DNA of 64,000 bases from positions 1-64,000 of the forward strand of contig JAOZKI010000001.1 in NCBI GenBank assembly GCA_029935455.1, read 5' to 3'. Positions 49,943-64,000 of the stretch are shown here, in pieces; the first letter of the stretch is position 1, and every line of letters begins with the position of its first letter. The stretch comes from Lysobacterales bacterium. Lineage in GTDB: Bacteria > Pseudomonadota > Gammaproteobacteria > Xanthomonadales > SZUA-36. The translations under genes were made by a program, and so were the position numbers. Below the pieces are notes generated by a model that was not told the DNA's origin, searched no databases, and was given only the letters and a program-made list of their open reading frames with translations.

Positions 49943-51697
49943 TCAGTCGAGACCTGCACGCTGCTCATCCCGCTTGCCGCGGAACTCGGTACCCTCTTTC
50001 CAGTTCGGCCAGGCGTCACTGTTGGCCACATCCAGGCCGGTGCGGAAAAAGGTCTCCATATCTTCCAGCGCCCCTGACACCTCCCAGCTCAGATCGTACT
50101 CGTCAGAGACTCGGTGATAGTGGTCCTCCGTGTACTCATTGGCTTTCTCCATGCCGTAGGCCACACCCTTTTCCCGGTGCTCGTAGCCCTTGTTGGGGTA
50201 CAGCATGGGCACGCCCTCCTTGGCCAGCTCAAAATGATCTGAGCGGAAGTAGTAGCCTTTTTCTGCCTCGCGATCAGCCGCCAGGAACCGTTCCTGCTCC
50301 GCCGCCGCCGCCGCGAGGTAATCGTCCAGATCGCTCATGCCCAGCCCCACCACGGTGATGTCGCGCGTTTCACCAAAGTTGTTCATGCCGTCCATATTCA
50401 GGCCGCCGGCCGTTTGCTCCAGGGGAAACAGCGGCTCGCTGGCGTAGAACCGCGAGCCCAGCAGACCCTGCTCCTCAGCCGCCAGCGCCAGAAACAGCAC
50501 GCTGCGACGGGGCGCCTGGCCCAGGGTTTTAAAGGCGCGGGCGATTTCCATCAGCGCCGCCGTGCCGCTGGCGTTGTCCAGCGCGCCGTTGTAGATCTGA
50601 TCGCCTTCCAGGCTTTCGTCCGTGCCCAGGTGGTCCCAGTGCGCCATGTAAATGAAGACCTCTTCCGGTGCTTCACTGCCGCGAATCAGGCCCGCCACGT
50701 TTTGCGAAACGATACGCTGCATCTCCAGCTCCATGCTGGCGCTGGCGGTCAGGCCCGTGAGCGGCACGGCCTGGAAGCCCGGCTTCGCGGCGGCCGCATA
50801 GAGCGCATCCAGATCCTGGCCTGCGCGCGCCACCAGCGCCCGCGCCTGGTCTTTCGTGATCCAACCCTCCAGCTGCGACAGCCGGGCGCCCTGATCCGAG
50901 AGCGCCATATTGAACTGCGGTCCGGTCCAGCTGTTCTCCACCGTGGGCCAGCCGTAAGCCGCGGGTTTGGTGTCGTGAATAATGATGGCACCGGCTGCCC
51001 CCTGGCGCGCGGCTTCATCATATTTGTAGGTCCAGCGACCGTAGTAGGTCATGGCATTGCCGTTAAACAGAGCCGGATCCTGCGTCGCATAGCCCGGATC
51101 GTTCACCAGTATGACCACGGTCTTGCCCTTCACGTCGACGCCCGCGTAATCGTCCCAGCCCCGCTCCGGAGCGCTGATGCCATAGCCTACAAAGACCAGT
51201 TCCGAGTCTTCCAGAGCCACCGCGTCTACCTGACGGCGCGTGCCAATGACCTGATCCGGACCATAGGCCAGCACCGTGTCGCCGTCCGGACCCTTAAAGG
51301 TCAGTTCGGGCTGGTTCACCACTTCAACGCTGACCAGCGGCACATCCTGCGTATAGACCCCGGCGTTGGCCGGCTCCAGCCCGATCTCCTCGAAATGATT
51401 GATGAGATAGGCCACGGTGAGCTCTTCCCCCTTCGTACCCGGAGCACGGCCACCAAAGGCATCCGAGGACAGGGTCTCTACATGCCGACGGTAGTTTTCT
51501 TCCGTCATGGTATCCACTGCGGTTTGCACCAGATCGCCACTGGCGGGCGGCGGCACCTCCATCACCACCGGCGGTTCAACAGCGATCGGCGCAGCGGGCT
51601 CGGAAGCCGGCTCCGTGCCGCAGGCACTCACAAGCGTGCCGGCCAGGGCAGTCAGGCCAAGGGTTTGTACAAGTCGGGTTGGGAGCATGAGAGGCAT
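49943..51697 (-). CDS. M28 family metallopeptidase, lipoprotein
   Basis: Signal with LVSACG lipobox; YMAHWDHLGTDESLEGDQIYNGALDNASGTAALMEIARAF, LALAAEEQGLLGSRFYASEP, YYFRSDHFELAKEGVPML. Confidence 0.92.
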   Translation of the reverse strand: MPLMLPTRLVQTLGLTALAGTLVSACGTEPASEPAAPIAVEPPVVMEVPPPASGDLVQTAVDTMTEENYRRHVETLSSDAFGGRAPGTKGEELTVAYLINHFEEIGLEPANAGVYTQDVPLVSVEVVNQPELTFKGPDGDTVLAYGPDQVIGTRRQVDAVALEDSELVFVGYGISAPERGWDDYAGVDVKGKTVVILVNDPGYATQDPALFNGNAMTYYGRWTYKYDEAARQGAAGAIIIHDTKPAAYGWPTVENSWTGPQFNMALSDQGARLSQLEGWITKDQARALVARAGQDLDALYAAAAKPGFQAVPLTGLTASASMELEMQRIVSQNVAGLIRGSEAPEEVFIYMAHWDHLGTDESLEGDQIYNGALDNASGTAALMEIARAFKTLGQAPRRSVLFLALAAEEQGLLGSRFYASEPLFPLEQTAGGLNMDGMNNFGETRDITVVGLGMSDLDDYLAAAAAEQERFLAADREAEKGYYFRSDHFELAKEGVPMLYPNKGYEHREKGVAYGMEKANEYTEDHYHRVSDEYDLSWEVSGALEDMETFFRTGLDVANSDAWPNWKEGTEFRGKRDEQRAGLD

Positions 51698-51820
51698 TCC
51701 TTTAGGGTGATGCGGAAATTAAGGCTGGCGACGCCAGAGGTCAGGAACGCTACCGCCCGCAGGTTTTGCCTGTCAAGGACGATGGTGCCCATCTGAGGCG
51801 GAAACCTGGGCGCAAGCATG

Positions 51821-51847
51821 AAAAAGGCGGCCCGAAGGCCGCCTTTT
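51821..51847 (-). terminator. Intrinsic terminator downstream of aceA
   Basis: Minus strand AAAAGGCGGCC-TTCG-GGCCGCCTTTTT. Confidence 0.9.
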
Positions 51848-51869
51848 AGCACCCGAAGTGCCAGCCGGC

Positions 51870-53462
51870 TTAGCCGAACTGGTTCATGGTGTTGTCTTCA
51901 CCTGCCGCTTTCAGGGCTGCGTCACCGGCAAAGTACTCTTTGTGGTCATCACCCATGTCCGAGCCCGCCATATTCTGGTGCTTAACGCAGGCAATGCCCT
52001 GACGGATTTCCTTCCGCTGCACGCCGGCCACGTAGCCCAGCATGCCCTGTTCACCGAAGTATTCCTTGGCCAGATTGTCCGTGGACAGCGCAGCCGTGTG
52101 ATAGGTGGGAAGGGTAATCAGGTGATGGAAGATGCCGGCTTCACGGGCCGCATCGGCCTGGAAGGTACGAATCTTCTCATCGGCCGCAGCCGCCAGCTCT
52201 GAGTCGTCGTAATCGGCACTCATAAGCTGATCACGGCTGTAGGCAGAAACGTCTTTGCCAGCCTCGGCCCAGGCGTCGAACACCTGCTGGCGGAAGTTCA
52301 GCGTCCAGTTGAAGGACGGGCTGTTGTTGTAGACCAGCTTGGCGTTGGGAATGACCTCGCGAATGCGCGATACCATGCCACCGATCTGGCCGATGTGCGG
52401 CTTCTCGGTTTCAATCCATAGCAGGTCCGCACCATTTTGCAGCGATGTGATGCAGTCCAGCACGCAGCGGTCTTCACCGGTGCCGCTGCGGAACTGGAAC
52501 AGGTTGGACGGCAGGCGCTTGGGACGCAGCAGCTTGCCTTCGCGGTTGATCACCACGTCACCGTTGCTCATGTCCGCCAGCGCGACCTCTTCGCAGTCCA
52601 GGAAGCTGTTGTACTGGTCGCCGAGATCACCCGGCGCCTGGGTAACAGCGATCTGCTTGGTCAGACCGGCACCCAGGGAGTCGGTACGGGCCACGATGAC
52701 ACCGTCATCCACACCCAGCTCCAGGAAGGCGTAGCGCACGGCCCGGATCTTGGCCAGGAAGTCTTCGTGCGGCACGGTGACCTTGCCGTCCTGATGGCCG
52801 CATTGCTTCTCGTCCGAGACCTGGTTCTCCAACTGGATCGCGCAGGCGCCCGCTTCAATCATCTTCTTGGCCAGCAGATAGGTCGCCTCGGCGTTACCGA
52901 AACCGGCATCGATATCCGCAATGATGGGCACTACGTGCGTCTCAAAGGTGTCGATCTGGTTTTGCAGATCCCGGGCTTTCACTTCATCACCCGCTTCACG
53001 CGCATCGTCCAGCGCACGGAATAAACCGCCGAGCTCACGGGCATCCGCCTGACGCAGGAAGGTGTACAGCTCTTCAATCAAGGCCGGCACGGAGGTTTTC
53101 TCGTGCATGGACTGATCCGGCAGGGGGCCGAATTCGGAGCGCAGGGCCGCGATCATCCAACCGGAGAGGTACAGGTAGCGCTTGTCCGTGCTACCGAAGT
53201 GCTTTTTCACGGCAATCATCTTCTGCTGCCCGATAAAGCCGTGCCAGCAACCTAGCGACTGGGTGTACTGGCCGGGGTCGGCATCATAGTCCGCCATATC
53301 CTTGCGCATGATGGCGGCCGTGTAACGGGCGATATCAAGTCCGGTTTTGAAACGGTTCTGCAAACGCATGCGCGCTGCCGATTCCGGGCTGATGTCGTTC
53401 CAGGGCTGACCGGCCTGATCGCGCAGGGCGGAGATTTTATTGATTTCGTCGCTATAGCTCAT
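51870..53462 (-). CDS. aceA: Isocitrate lyase (long form)
   Basis: 530 aa; ACAIQLENQVSDEKQCGHQDGKVTVPHEDFLAKIRAVRYAFLELGVDDGVIVARTDSLGAGLTKQI, SPSFNW; KQCGH catalytic region. Confidence 0.96.
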   Translation of the reverse strand: MSYSDEINKISALRDQAGQPWNDISPESAARMRLQNRFKTGLDIARYTAAIMRKDMADYDADPGQYTQSLGCWHGFIGQQKMIAVKKHFGSTDKRYLYLSGWMIAALRSEFGPLPDQSMHEKTSVPALIEELYTFLRQADARELGGLFRALDDAREAGDEVKARDLQNQIDTFETHVVPIIADIDAGFGNAEATYLLAKKMIEAGACAIQLENQVSDEKQCGHQDGKVTVPHEDFLAKIRAVRYAFLELGVDDGVIVARTDSLGAGLTKQIAVTQAPGDLGDQYNSFLDCEEVALADMSNGDVVINREGKLLRPKRLPSNLFQFRSGTGEDRCVLDCITSLQNGADLLWIETEKPHIGQIGGMVSRIREVIPNAKLVYNNSPSFNWTLNFRQQVFDAWAEAGKDVSAYSRDQLMSADYDDSELAAAADEKIRTFQADAAREAGIFHHLITLPTYHTAALSTDNLAKEYFGEQGMLGYVAGVQRKEIRQGIACVKHQNMAGSDMGDDHKEYFAGDAALKAAGEDNTMNQFG

Positions 53463-53494
53463 GGGGTTGTCTCACTCAAACAATCGAACAAAGT

Positions 53495-55096
53495 TCAGTC
53501 CACCAGCTGGGGATAAGCCGGCAGGGTTAAAAAGGTTTCCAGCTCCTGCTGGCGCGTCATCTCGCGCAACAGCGCTGCAGATTTGTTAACCGCCGGCGTT
53601 TTTCCATTGGCACCGGCCGCCAGCAGCTTGGCCTGTTCTTCATCGAACAGCTGCATGAGCCAGGCCTTGCTAATGGTCTGGCCGCTGTCCGTCTGGGCAC
53701 CGTGCGTACCCCATTGCCACAGCTGGGTACGGGCAATCTCTGCGGTCGCCACGTCTTCCATCAGGTTATCGATGGGCAGTGCACCCTTACCCTCCATCCA
53801 TCCGGCCAGGTAGATGATCGCCACGCGAATATTGCTGCGTACACCCGCTTCCGTGATGGCACCCGCGCAAGGGGCCAGCAGCTCCTCAGCGGAGATCTGT
53901 ACCGGCTCGATCTCTTGCTGCAGCTGGTTGGGGCCATCCATCACCGCGTCAAACTCGGCGCGGGCCAGCGGCTCCAGCGCTGGATGCGCAATCCAGGTGC
54001 CGTCGTGACCGCGCTCAGCCTCCCGCCGCTTGTCGGCGATCACTGCGGCCATGGCAGCGGCGTCCGCTTGCGCGTCACCCCGCACGGGAATCTCCGCCGA
54101 GACCCCACCCATGGCCAGCGCACCGCGGCGGTGACAGGTGTTTACCAGCAGCCGCGAGTAGGCCTCAATAAAAGGCACCGAGGTGGTGACCTCGGCCCGA
54201 TCCGGCAGCACCCGTTCGGGGTGGGCGCGCAGCGTCTTGATGTAGCTGGAGATGTAATCCCAGTGACCGCAGTTCAGTGCCAGCAAGCGGTCCTTCAGCG
54301 CGTGCATGATTTCATGCATCTGGAATACCGCTGGCAGCGTTTCGATCAGCACGGACACTTTAACGGTGCCGTGCGGCAGGCCCAGTTGCTGCTCTGACCA
54401 GGCGATCACATCCTCCCAGTAAGCGGCCTCTTCCCAGTGTTCGAGCTTGGGCAGGTAGAAATAGGGTTGCTTGCCGCGCTTCTGCAGCGCGTCGTGGTTG
54501 TGGAACAGGTACAGACCGAAATCGACCAGGGAGCCGGGTATGGGACGCCCGTGCATGCGCAAGTGTCGCGTGGGCAGGTGTAGGCCACGCGGGCGCACCA
54601 TGAGCACCGCGCTATCCTCGTTCTGCCGGTAATGGCGGCCGCCGGGGGTGGTGTGTTCCAGCTGGCCCCGGCAAGCGTCATACAGGTTGGCCTGCCCTTC
54701 CATGATGGACTGCCAGGTGGGCGAGGTGGAATCCTCGAAATCCGCCATGTAGCACTGCGCACCGGAATTCAGCGCGTTGATCATCATCTTCCGGGTAACA
54801 GGGCCCGTTATCTCCGTGCGTCGGTCCTGCACCTCCGCGGGGATCGGCGCAACGCACCATTCGCCCTCGCGAATATTCCGGGTTTGTGGGTCAAAGTCTG
54901 GCAGGGAACCGGCGTCGTAGGCGGCCTGGCGCTGCTCACGCGCGGCCAGCAGATTTCTTTGGCGTTCGGTAAATTCATCGGCCAGATGCGCCAGAAAAGC
55001 GTTGGCGCCAGGCGTAAGCACACGAAGAGAGGCCGGCGTATCAGGATGGGTAATTTCGAGAGTCGGTATGGGTCTCTTCATCGCTGCCAGGGTCAT
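53495..55096 (-). CDS. aceB: Malate synthase A
   Basis: PVTRKMMINALNSGAQCYMADFEDSTSPTWQSIMEGQANLYDA, VSVLIETLPAVFQMHEIMHALKDRLLALNCGHWDYI, GGVSAEIPV. Confidence 0.97.
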   Translation of the reverse strand: MTLAAMKRPIPTLEITHPDTPASLRVLTPGANAFLAHLADEFTERQRNLLAAREQRQAAYDAGSLPDFDPQTRNIREGEWCVAPIPAEVQDRRTEITGPVTRKMMINALNSGAQCYMADFEDSTSPTWQSIMEGQANLYDACRGQLEHTTPGGRHYRQNEDSAVLMVRPRGLHLPTRHLRMHGRPIPGSLVDFGLYLFHNHDALQKRGKQPYFYLPKLEHWEEAAYWEDVIAWSEQQLGLPHGTVKVSVLIETLPAVFQMHEIMHALKDRLLALNCGHWDYISSYIKTLRAHPERVLPDRAEVTTSVPFIEAYSRLLVNTCHRRGALAMGGVSAEIPVRGDAQADAAAMAAVIADKRREAERGHDGTWIAHPALEPLARAEFDAVMDGPNQLQQEIEPVQISAEELLAPCAGAITEAGVRSNIRVAIIYLAGWMEGKGALPIDNLMEDVATAEIARTQLWQWGTHGAQTDSGQTISKAWLMQLFDEEQAKLLAAGANGKTPAVNKSAALLREMTRQQELETFLTLPAYPQLVD

Positions 55097-55154
55097 GGTT
55101 CGTGTGCTCCTGCGTGGGGGTTAACGTGCAATTAGCATGGTGCGCCGGGCTATA

Positions 55155-55177
55155 ATTGACAATATAAATATTTCAAT
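55155..55177. promoter_or_regulatory. AT-rich imperfect inverted repeat in the aceB / LysR divergent region (candidate operator)
   Basis: ATTGacAATATaaATATTtCAAT in a strikingly AT-rich segment between divergent genes. Confidence 0.45.
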
Positions 55178-55219
55178 ATGTTTCATTAATTTTGTTAAAG
55201 ATATAACGCGCTGATTTCT

Positions 55220-56170
55220 ATGCAAAAAAACGAACGCTTCTATTACAAGGGCAATCCGCTCAAGCAATTAAGGGCCTTCTGTGCCGTGGCCCGCACGGGC
55301 AAGATGACGGATGCAGCCAATGAACTGTTTCTGAGCCAGTCGGCCGTCAGCCTGCAGGTGAAAGCGCTGGAAAGTGCGCTGGAAACCGTGCTGTTTGAAC
55401 GCCGCGGACCCAATATTCAGCTCACGCCGGAAGGCCGCAAACTGCTGGATATGGCACGGCCGCTGGTGGAAGGCGTTGACGCTTTGCCCGGTCGCTTTGC
55501 CAAGGAAGTCCATGGCAACATGGATACGGGCGAAGTGGTGATAGCCGCCGGTGAATCCACCATTATTTATATCCTGCCACGGCTGGTGGCACGTTTTCGT
55601 GAACGCTTTCCGAACATCCATGTGCAAATGCGCAACGTGACCGGCCGCGATGGCCTGGCCATGATTCGTGAGGATCAGGTGGATTTCGCCATCGGCTCCA
55701 TGCTGGACGTCCCGACCGACATTTCCTATACCCCCATGTACACCTTCGATCCGGCCCTGATCATGCCCGAGGGCCATGAACTGGGCGAACGCGACGATAT
55801 TCACCTGGAAGACATCGCGCCCTATGGACTGATCCTGCCACCGCGACGCTTGACCACCTGGCGTCTGGTGGACCGGGTGTTTCAACAGCACCAGGTGCCT
55901 TTCAACGTGGTGCTGGAAGTGGGTGGCTGGGAGGTCATCAAACGTTACGTCGAGGCCAATTTCGGTCTCTCGATCGTGACCAGCATCTGCCTGCGCGAGG
56001 AAGACCGGCTGGTCGCCCGCAATATGAGCAATTACTTTCCGAAACGCACCTATGGTGTCGTCGCCCGGCGCGGGCGCCATTTGCCGCTACCCGCGCGGGC
56101 CTTTCTGGAGACGGTGCAGGACGTTCCCATCTCTGACTCGCCCTGGCACACGGGGGAATCCATGCGCTAA
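55220..56170 (+). CDS. LysR-type (CysB-like) transcriptional regulator
   Basis: NPLKQLRAFCAVARTGKMTDAANELFLSQSAVSLQVKALESALETVLFERRGPNIQLTPEGRKLLDMARPLV HTH; substrate-binding domain follows. Confidence 0.92.
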   Translation: MQKNERFYYKGNPLKQLRAFCAVARTGKMTDAANELFLSQSAVSLQVKALESALETVLFERRGPNIQLTPEGRKLLDMARPLVEGVDALPGRFAKEVHGNMDTGEVVIAAGESTIIYILPRLVARFRERFPNIHVQMRNVTGRDGLAMIREDQVDFAIGSMLDVPTDISYTPMYTFDPALIMPEGHELGERDDIHLEDIAPYGLILPPRRLTTWRLVDRVFQQHQVPFNVVLEVGGWEVIKRYVEANFGLSIVTSICLREEDRLVARNMSNYFPKRTYGVVARRGRHLPLPARAFLETVQDVPISDSPWHTGESMR

Positions 56171-56242
56171 GCGAATGCTCACCTCCACGCGTTTTTGAGG
56201 CGCTAACTGCTACCGTTCTTGCTCTTTTTGCTGAGCTTTCGC

Positions 56243-57805
56243 ATGCTGCTTAACGTTCTTGTCTCCTGCTCCCGCGACCTGGCTCGCACACGCAGCCGAA
56301 CCACCAAGCGTGAACGCCTGTGCGCGTGCCTCCGGGGCTGTGAGCAGAGCGAGCTAGCGCTGCTAGTGGATTACCTGTCCGGCATCCTGCCACAGGGCAA
56401 AATTGGACTCGGACCAGCCATTTTCAAACAATTAAATCCGGCGGATGCCCCAAGCCAGGCCCAACTGGAGCTAAAGACCGTGGATCGCTGCTTCAGCGCT
56501 ATTGGCGACAGCACAGGACCGGGTTCACAAAAGACCCGCCTAGGCCTGCTGGAAGACCTGTTTGCCCAGGCCACCACCGCTGAACGTGATTTTCTGCAAC
56601 GTCTGGTACTGGGCACCCTGCGCCAGGGCGCTCTGGAGGCCGCCCTCATTGACGGGATTGCCGCCGCCAATGCCTTACCGGAAGCCGCCGTGCGTCGGGC
56701 AGTCATGCTGGCCGGCAGCGCGGCCCCGGTCGCCGTCGCTGCCCGGCAGCAAGGCCAGCAGGGCCTGGATCAATTCCAACTCACACCCCTGCAACCGGTC
56801 CGCCCCATGCTAGCGCAACCGGCGGCCCGGGTAGATGATGCGCTGGCGCAATTTCCTATGACCCAGCTGGACGTGAAGCTGGACGGCGCACGCATTCAGG
56901 TACATCGTGCCGGCGACACGGTGCGCGTCTACTCGCGCCAGCTCAACGAAGTGGGCTGGAGCCTGCCGGAAGTGCACGAGGCTGTGCAGCGCATGCAACC
57001 GGGCGATTTCATTCTTGATGGCGAGGTGCTGGCCCTGCAAGGGAACGGCAGACCCCGGCCCTTTCAGGTCACCATGCGACGTTTTGGGCGACGTAGCCAG
57101 CTGGAGGAAATGCGCCGGCGCATTCCGCTGAGCTGCTATTTCTTTGATTGCCTCTATTGGCGGGAGTCGCTGATCGACCGTCCCCTGAATGAACGACGCG
57201 AGCAGCTGGAGCAGCTGGTCGGTGCACAGGCGGTGGTTCCCGGACTGCTCACCGGGGCGCCGGAGCAGGCGCGGGATTTCCTGACGCAGGCTTTGGAACA
57301 GGGCCACGAAGGCCTGATGGCGAAAAATCCGGCCAGCACCTATATGGCGGGCAACCGGGGCGGCGACTGGCTGAAAATCAAGCAGGCGCACACGCTGGAT
57401 CTGGTTGTGCTCGGCGCGGAATGGGGCAGCGGCCGGCGCTCTGGCTGGCTGTCGAACCTGCATCTGGGTGCACGGGATGCAAATGGCGACTTCATCATGC
57501 TGGGCAAAACCTTCAAAGGGCTGACCGACAAGCTATTGCGCTGGCAAACAAAGGCCCTGCTCGAGTTGGAGCAAGCGCGCGACGAGCAGACGGTTTACGT
57601 CCATCCGCAACTGGTGGTGGAAATCGCCCTGAATGACATTCAGGCCAGCCCGCACTACCCTGCCGGCCTGGCCTTGCGTTTCGCGCGGGTCAAGGCCTAC
57701 CGGGCAGATAAAACACCAGCCCAGGCCGATACGCTGGCCACCGTGCAACAGCTTTATGAATGGCAAACGGGCCAGACCGCACCCGTCATGAAACGGAGCG
57801 CCTGA
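56243..57805 (+). CDS. ATP-dependent DNA ligase (LigB-like)
   Basis: Adenylation motif LDVKLDGARIQVHRAGDTVRVYSRQLNEV, DGEVLAL, FFDCLYW, EGLMAKNPASTYMAGNRGGDWLKIK, C-terminal OB domain; internal ATG of ORF 56219..57805 likely. Confidence 0.93.
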   Translation: MLLNVLVSCSRDLARTRSRTTKRERLCACLRGCEQSELALLVDYLSGILPQGKIGLGPAIFKQLNPADAPSQAQLELKTVDRCFSAIGDSTGPGSQKTRLGLLEDLFAQATTAERDFLQRLVLGTLRQGALEAALIDGIAAANALPEAAVRRAVMLAGSAAPVAVAARQQGQQGLDQFQLTPLQPVRPMLAQPAARVDDALAQFPMTQLDVKLDGARIQVHRAGDTVRVYSRQLNEVGWSLPEVHEAVQRMQPGDFILDGEVLALQGNGRPRPFQVTMRRFGRRSQLEEMRRRIPLSCYFFDCLYWRESLIDRPLNERREQLEQLVGAQAVVPGLLTGAPEQARDFLTQALEQGHEGLMAKNPASTYMAGNRGGDWLKIKQAHTLDLVVLGAEWGSGRRSGWLSNLHLGARDANGDFIMLGKTFKGLTDKLLRWQTKALLELEQARDEQTVYVHPQLVVEIALNDIQASPHYPAGLALRFARVKAYRADKTPAQADTLATVQQLYEWQTGQTAPVMKRSA

Positions 57806-57812
57806 GGCAGCT

Positions 57813-62307
<4,495 letters not shown>

Positions 62308-62315
<8 letters not shown>

Positions 62316-63096
62316 AGGCGACACGATTCACAAAATTGCCAACTTCCTTGCCCCGCGCATGGTCGGCGAGCGGGTTCACAAGATCACCCTGGCTCCGCGC
62401 TTCCCTAGGCGCCCCTTTGCCGGTGATACGGTGCGCAGCGTGGAGGCCCACGGCAAGCATCTCTACATCGGCTTCGCCGGCGGCCCAGCCCTGCGCAGCC
62501 ACCTGGGCATGTATGGCTCCTGGCATTTCTACGCGCCCGATGCGCACTGGCAGAAACCCGCCAACCAGGCCTCGCTGATACTGGCAACAGAGCACACGGA
62601 CTATGTGTGCTTCAATGCCAAAGAGGTGGAATGGGTGCGTAGACCCAGCGTCCGGGGGCGTATTCTTGACCAGCGTCTGGGCCCGGATCTGACCACGGGA
62701 CAAGTGGACACCCGCGCTGTTGTGCGCCGCGCGCGGGACCTGCTTGAGCCCGCGACGCCGTTGATCGACGTACTTCTGGATCAGCGCGTGGCCTGCGGCA
62801 TCGGCAACGTTTACAAGTCGGAACTGCTGTTTATTCAGCGACATCGACCCTTGCTGCCGCTTATGGCGATCAGTGACGCGGACCTGGCGGCCAGCTTTGC
62901 GCTGGCGGCCGAACTGCTGGCCAGCAATCTGGGCGGCGGTAAGCGAGTCACGCGCCGGGAAAATGATGGCGCCGGCAGGCTGTGGGTCTATGCCCGTCAA
63001 GGCGCGCCCTGTCTGCGCTGCGAGCATCCGATCGAATACGCCCGGCTGGGGCAGCACCATCGGGGCACCTACTGGTGCCCGCGCTGTCAGCCCTGA
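62308..63096 (+). CDS. Fpg/Nei family DNA glycosylase (endonuclease VIII-like)
   Basis: GTG start gives (M)PEGDTIHKIANFLAPRMVG; DVLLDQRVACGIGNVYKSELLF; C-terminal zinc finger CLRCEHPIEYARLGQHHRGTYWCPRC; overlaps lhr stop. Confidence 0.94.
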
Positions 63097-63105
63097 GGGC
63101 CGGAA

Positions 63106-64000
63106 CTAGCCGCTAGAGCGTGCGTCCAGCCCGTGCTCGGCCAGTAACTGCTCGCGAATGTGCAGCAGATAGAGCGCGATGGCGGTCACGATAACGCCGG
63201 ACAACAGGTAGAGGGACGCGGCCCAGAGACCGAAACGGTCGGTCAGAAACAATCCGACCAGCGGCGCAAAAGCCGCGCCGAAAATCCACGACAGGTTGGT
63301 CGAAAGCGCGCTGGCAGAGTAAGCGTATTTGGGTTTGAAACGTTTGGGCACGATGGCACCGGACTGGCCGTGAGCAAAGCCCAGCAACATGAAGCCCAGC
63401 AGGATAAAGATGGCCGGGTGGCTATCCAGTGTGCCGATGGTCAGGCAGAGCAGGGAAATCATCAGCGTACCCATACCCACCACCCAGCGGCGGCTGAAAT
63501 GGTCTGCCATCCAGCCTGACAGCACCACCATCAGGATCGCCAGGCCACCGCCCAGGAGCTGCAACAGCAAAATGTGGGGAATGGGCCAATCCGTGTATAG
63601 CAGCGCGTAGCCGAGCGGGAATACGGTCACCATATGCAGTAGGGCATAGCTGGCCAACGGCGCGAAGGTGGACAGCAGAATAGGACGCCACTGGGAGCGA
63701 AGCATGTCGCGAATGGGGCTCAGGCGCGTCACCTTCGCATCGGCGCCAAAATCCGTGTTCAACAGACGAATGCGGGCGAAGAGGGACACCACGTTAACCG
63801 CCATCACCGCAAAAAAGGCGAAGCGCCAGCCGTAGGTAATAAATTCTTCGTCAGTCAGGAAGCCAGTCAGCACATAAAACAGCGCGGCGGCGACACAAAA
63901 ACCAATGGGGCTGCCAAGTTGCGGCACCATGGCATAGATGCCCTCGCGCTCCTTCGGAGCGGCATTCTGCAACTGCAGCGTGATGCCATCCCAGGAACCG
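63106..64000 (-). CDS. MFS transporter, metabolite:H+ symporter-like (5' end beyond window)
   Basis: GSWDGITLQLQNAAPKEREGIYAMVPQLGSPIGFCVAAALFYVLTGFLTDEEFITYGWRFAFFAVMAVNVVSLFARIRLLNTD; frame stays open to the window end. Confidence 0.87.
   Translation of the reverse strand, partial: GSWDGITLQLQNAAPKEREGIYAMVPQLGSPIGFCVAAALFYVLTGFLTDEEFITYGWRFAFFAVMAVNVVSLFARIRLLNTDFGADAKVTRLSPIRDMLRSQWRPILLSTFAPLASYALLHMVTVFPLGYALLYTDWPIPHILLLQLLGGGLAILMVVLSGWMADHFSRRWVVGMGTLMISLLCLTIGTLDSHPAIFILLGFMLLGFAHGQSGAIVPKRFKPKYAYSASALSTNLSWIFGAAFAPLVGLFLTDRFGLWAASLYLLSGVIVTAIALYLLHIREQLLAEHGLDARSSG

Noticed and set aside
50414-51796. 460-aa plus-strand ORF opposite the M28 peptidase
   Set aside because: Antisense shadow; the sense strand has a complete M28 metallopeptidase with lipobox.

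Overview
This 64 kb window is dense, GC-rich bacterial chromosome with a gammaproteobacterial gene order. Nearly all of it is conserved housekeeping content. Recognisable neighbourhoods in order: dnaG(partial)-gatB/yqeY-rpsU with a divergent tsaD; folB-folK-folM-like; cca; slt; dsbA and cytochrome c4 divergent from engB; hemB-aroE; trmH / lone TRAP small permease / DUF2782 / polA; hemF-tsaC-topA-smg-dprA-LysM(TsaP-like) divergent from def-fmt-rsmB-DUF4390-ntrY-ntrX-trkA-trkH; dtd; ntrB-ntrC; glnA; uppP; a TPR/TolB-like protein; an M28 peptidase; the glyoxylate-shunt pair aceB-aceA divergent from a LysR-type regulator; and a compact DNA-repair operon (ATP-dependent DNA ligase - full-length Lhr helicase - Nei/Fpg glycosylase). 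I saw no CRISPR array, prophage, IS element, rRNA or tRNA. Points worth a second look: (1) the NtrX-like regulator has lost GAFTGA, the Walker B Asp and the arginine-finger region of its AAA+ domain; (2) the ligase-Lhr-Nei operon; (3) a readable sigma-54 promoter with two NtrC sites upstream of glnA; (4) a TRAP small permease without partners, apparently coupled to trmH; (5) a hairpin-rich intergenic stretch after the TPR gene; (6) TopA with a Lys-rich tail instead of zinc ribbons. All calls come from reading translations and motifs; no database search was run.
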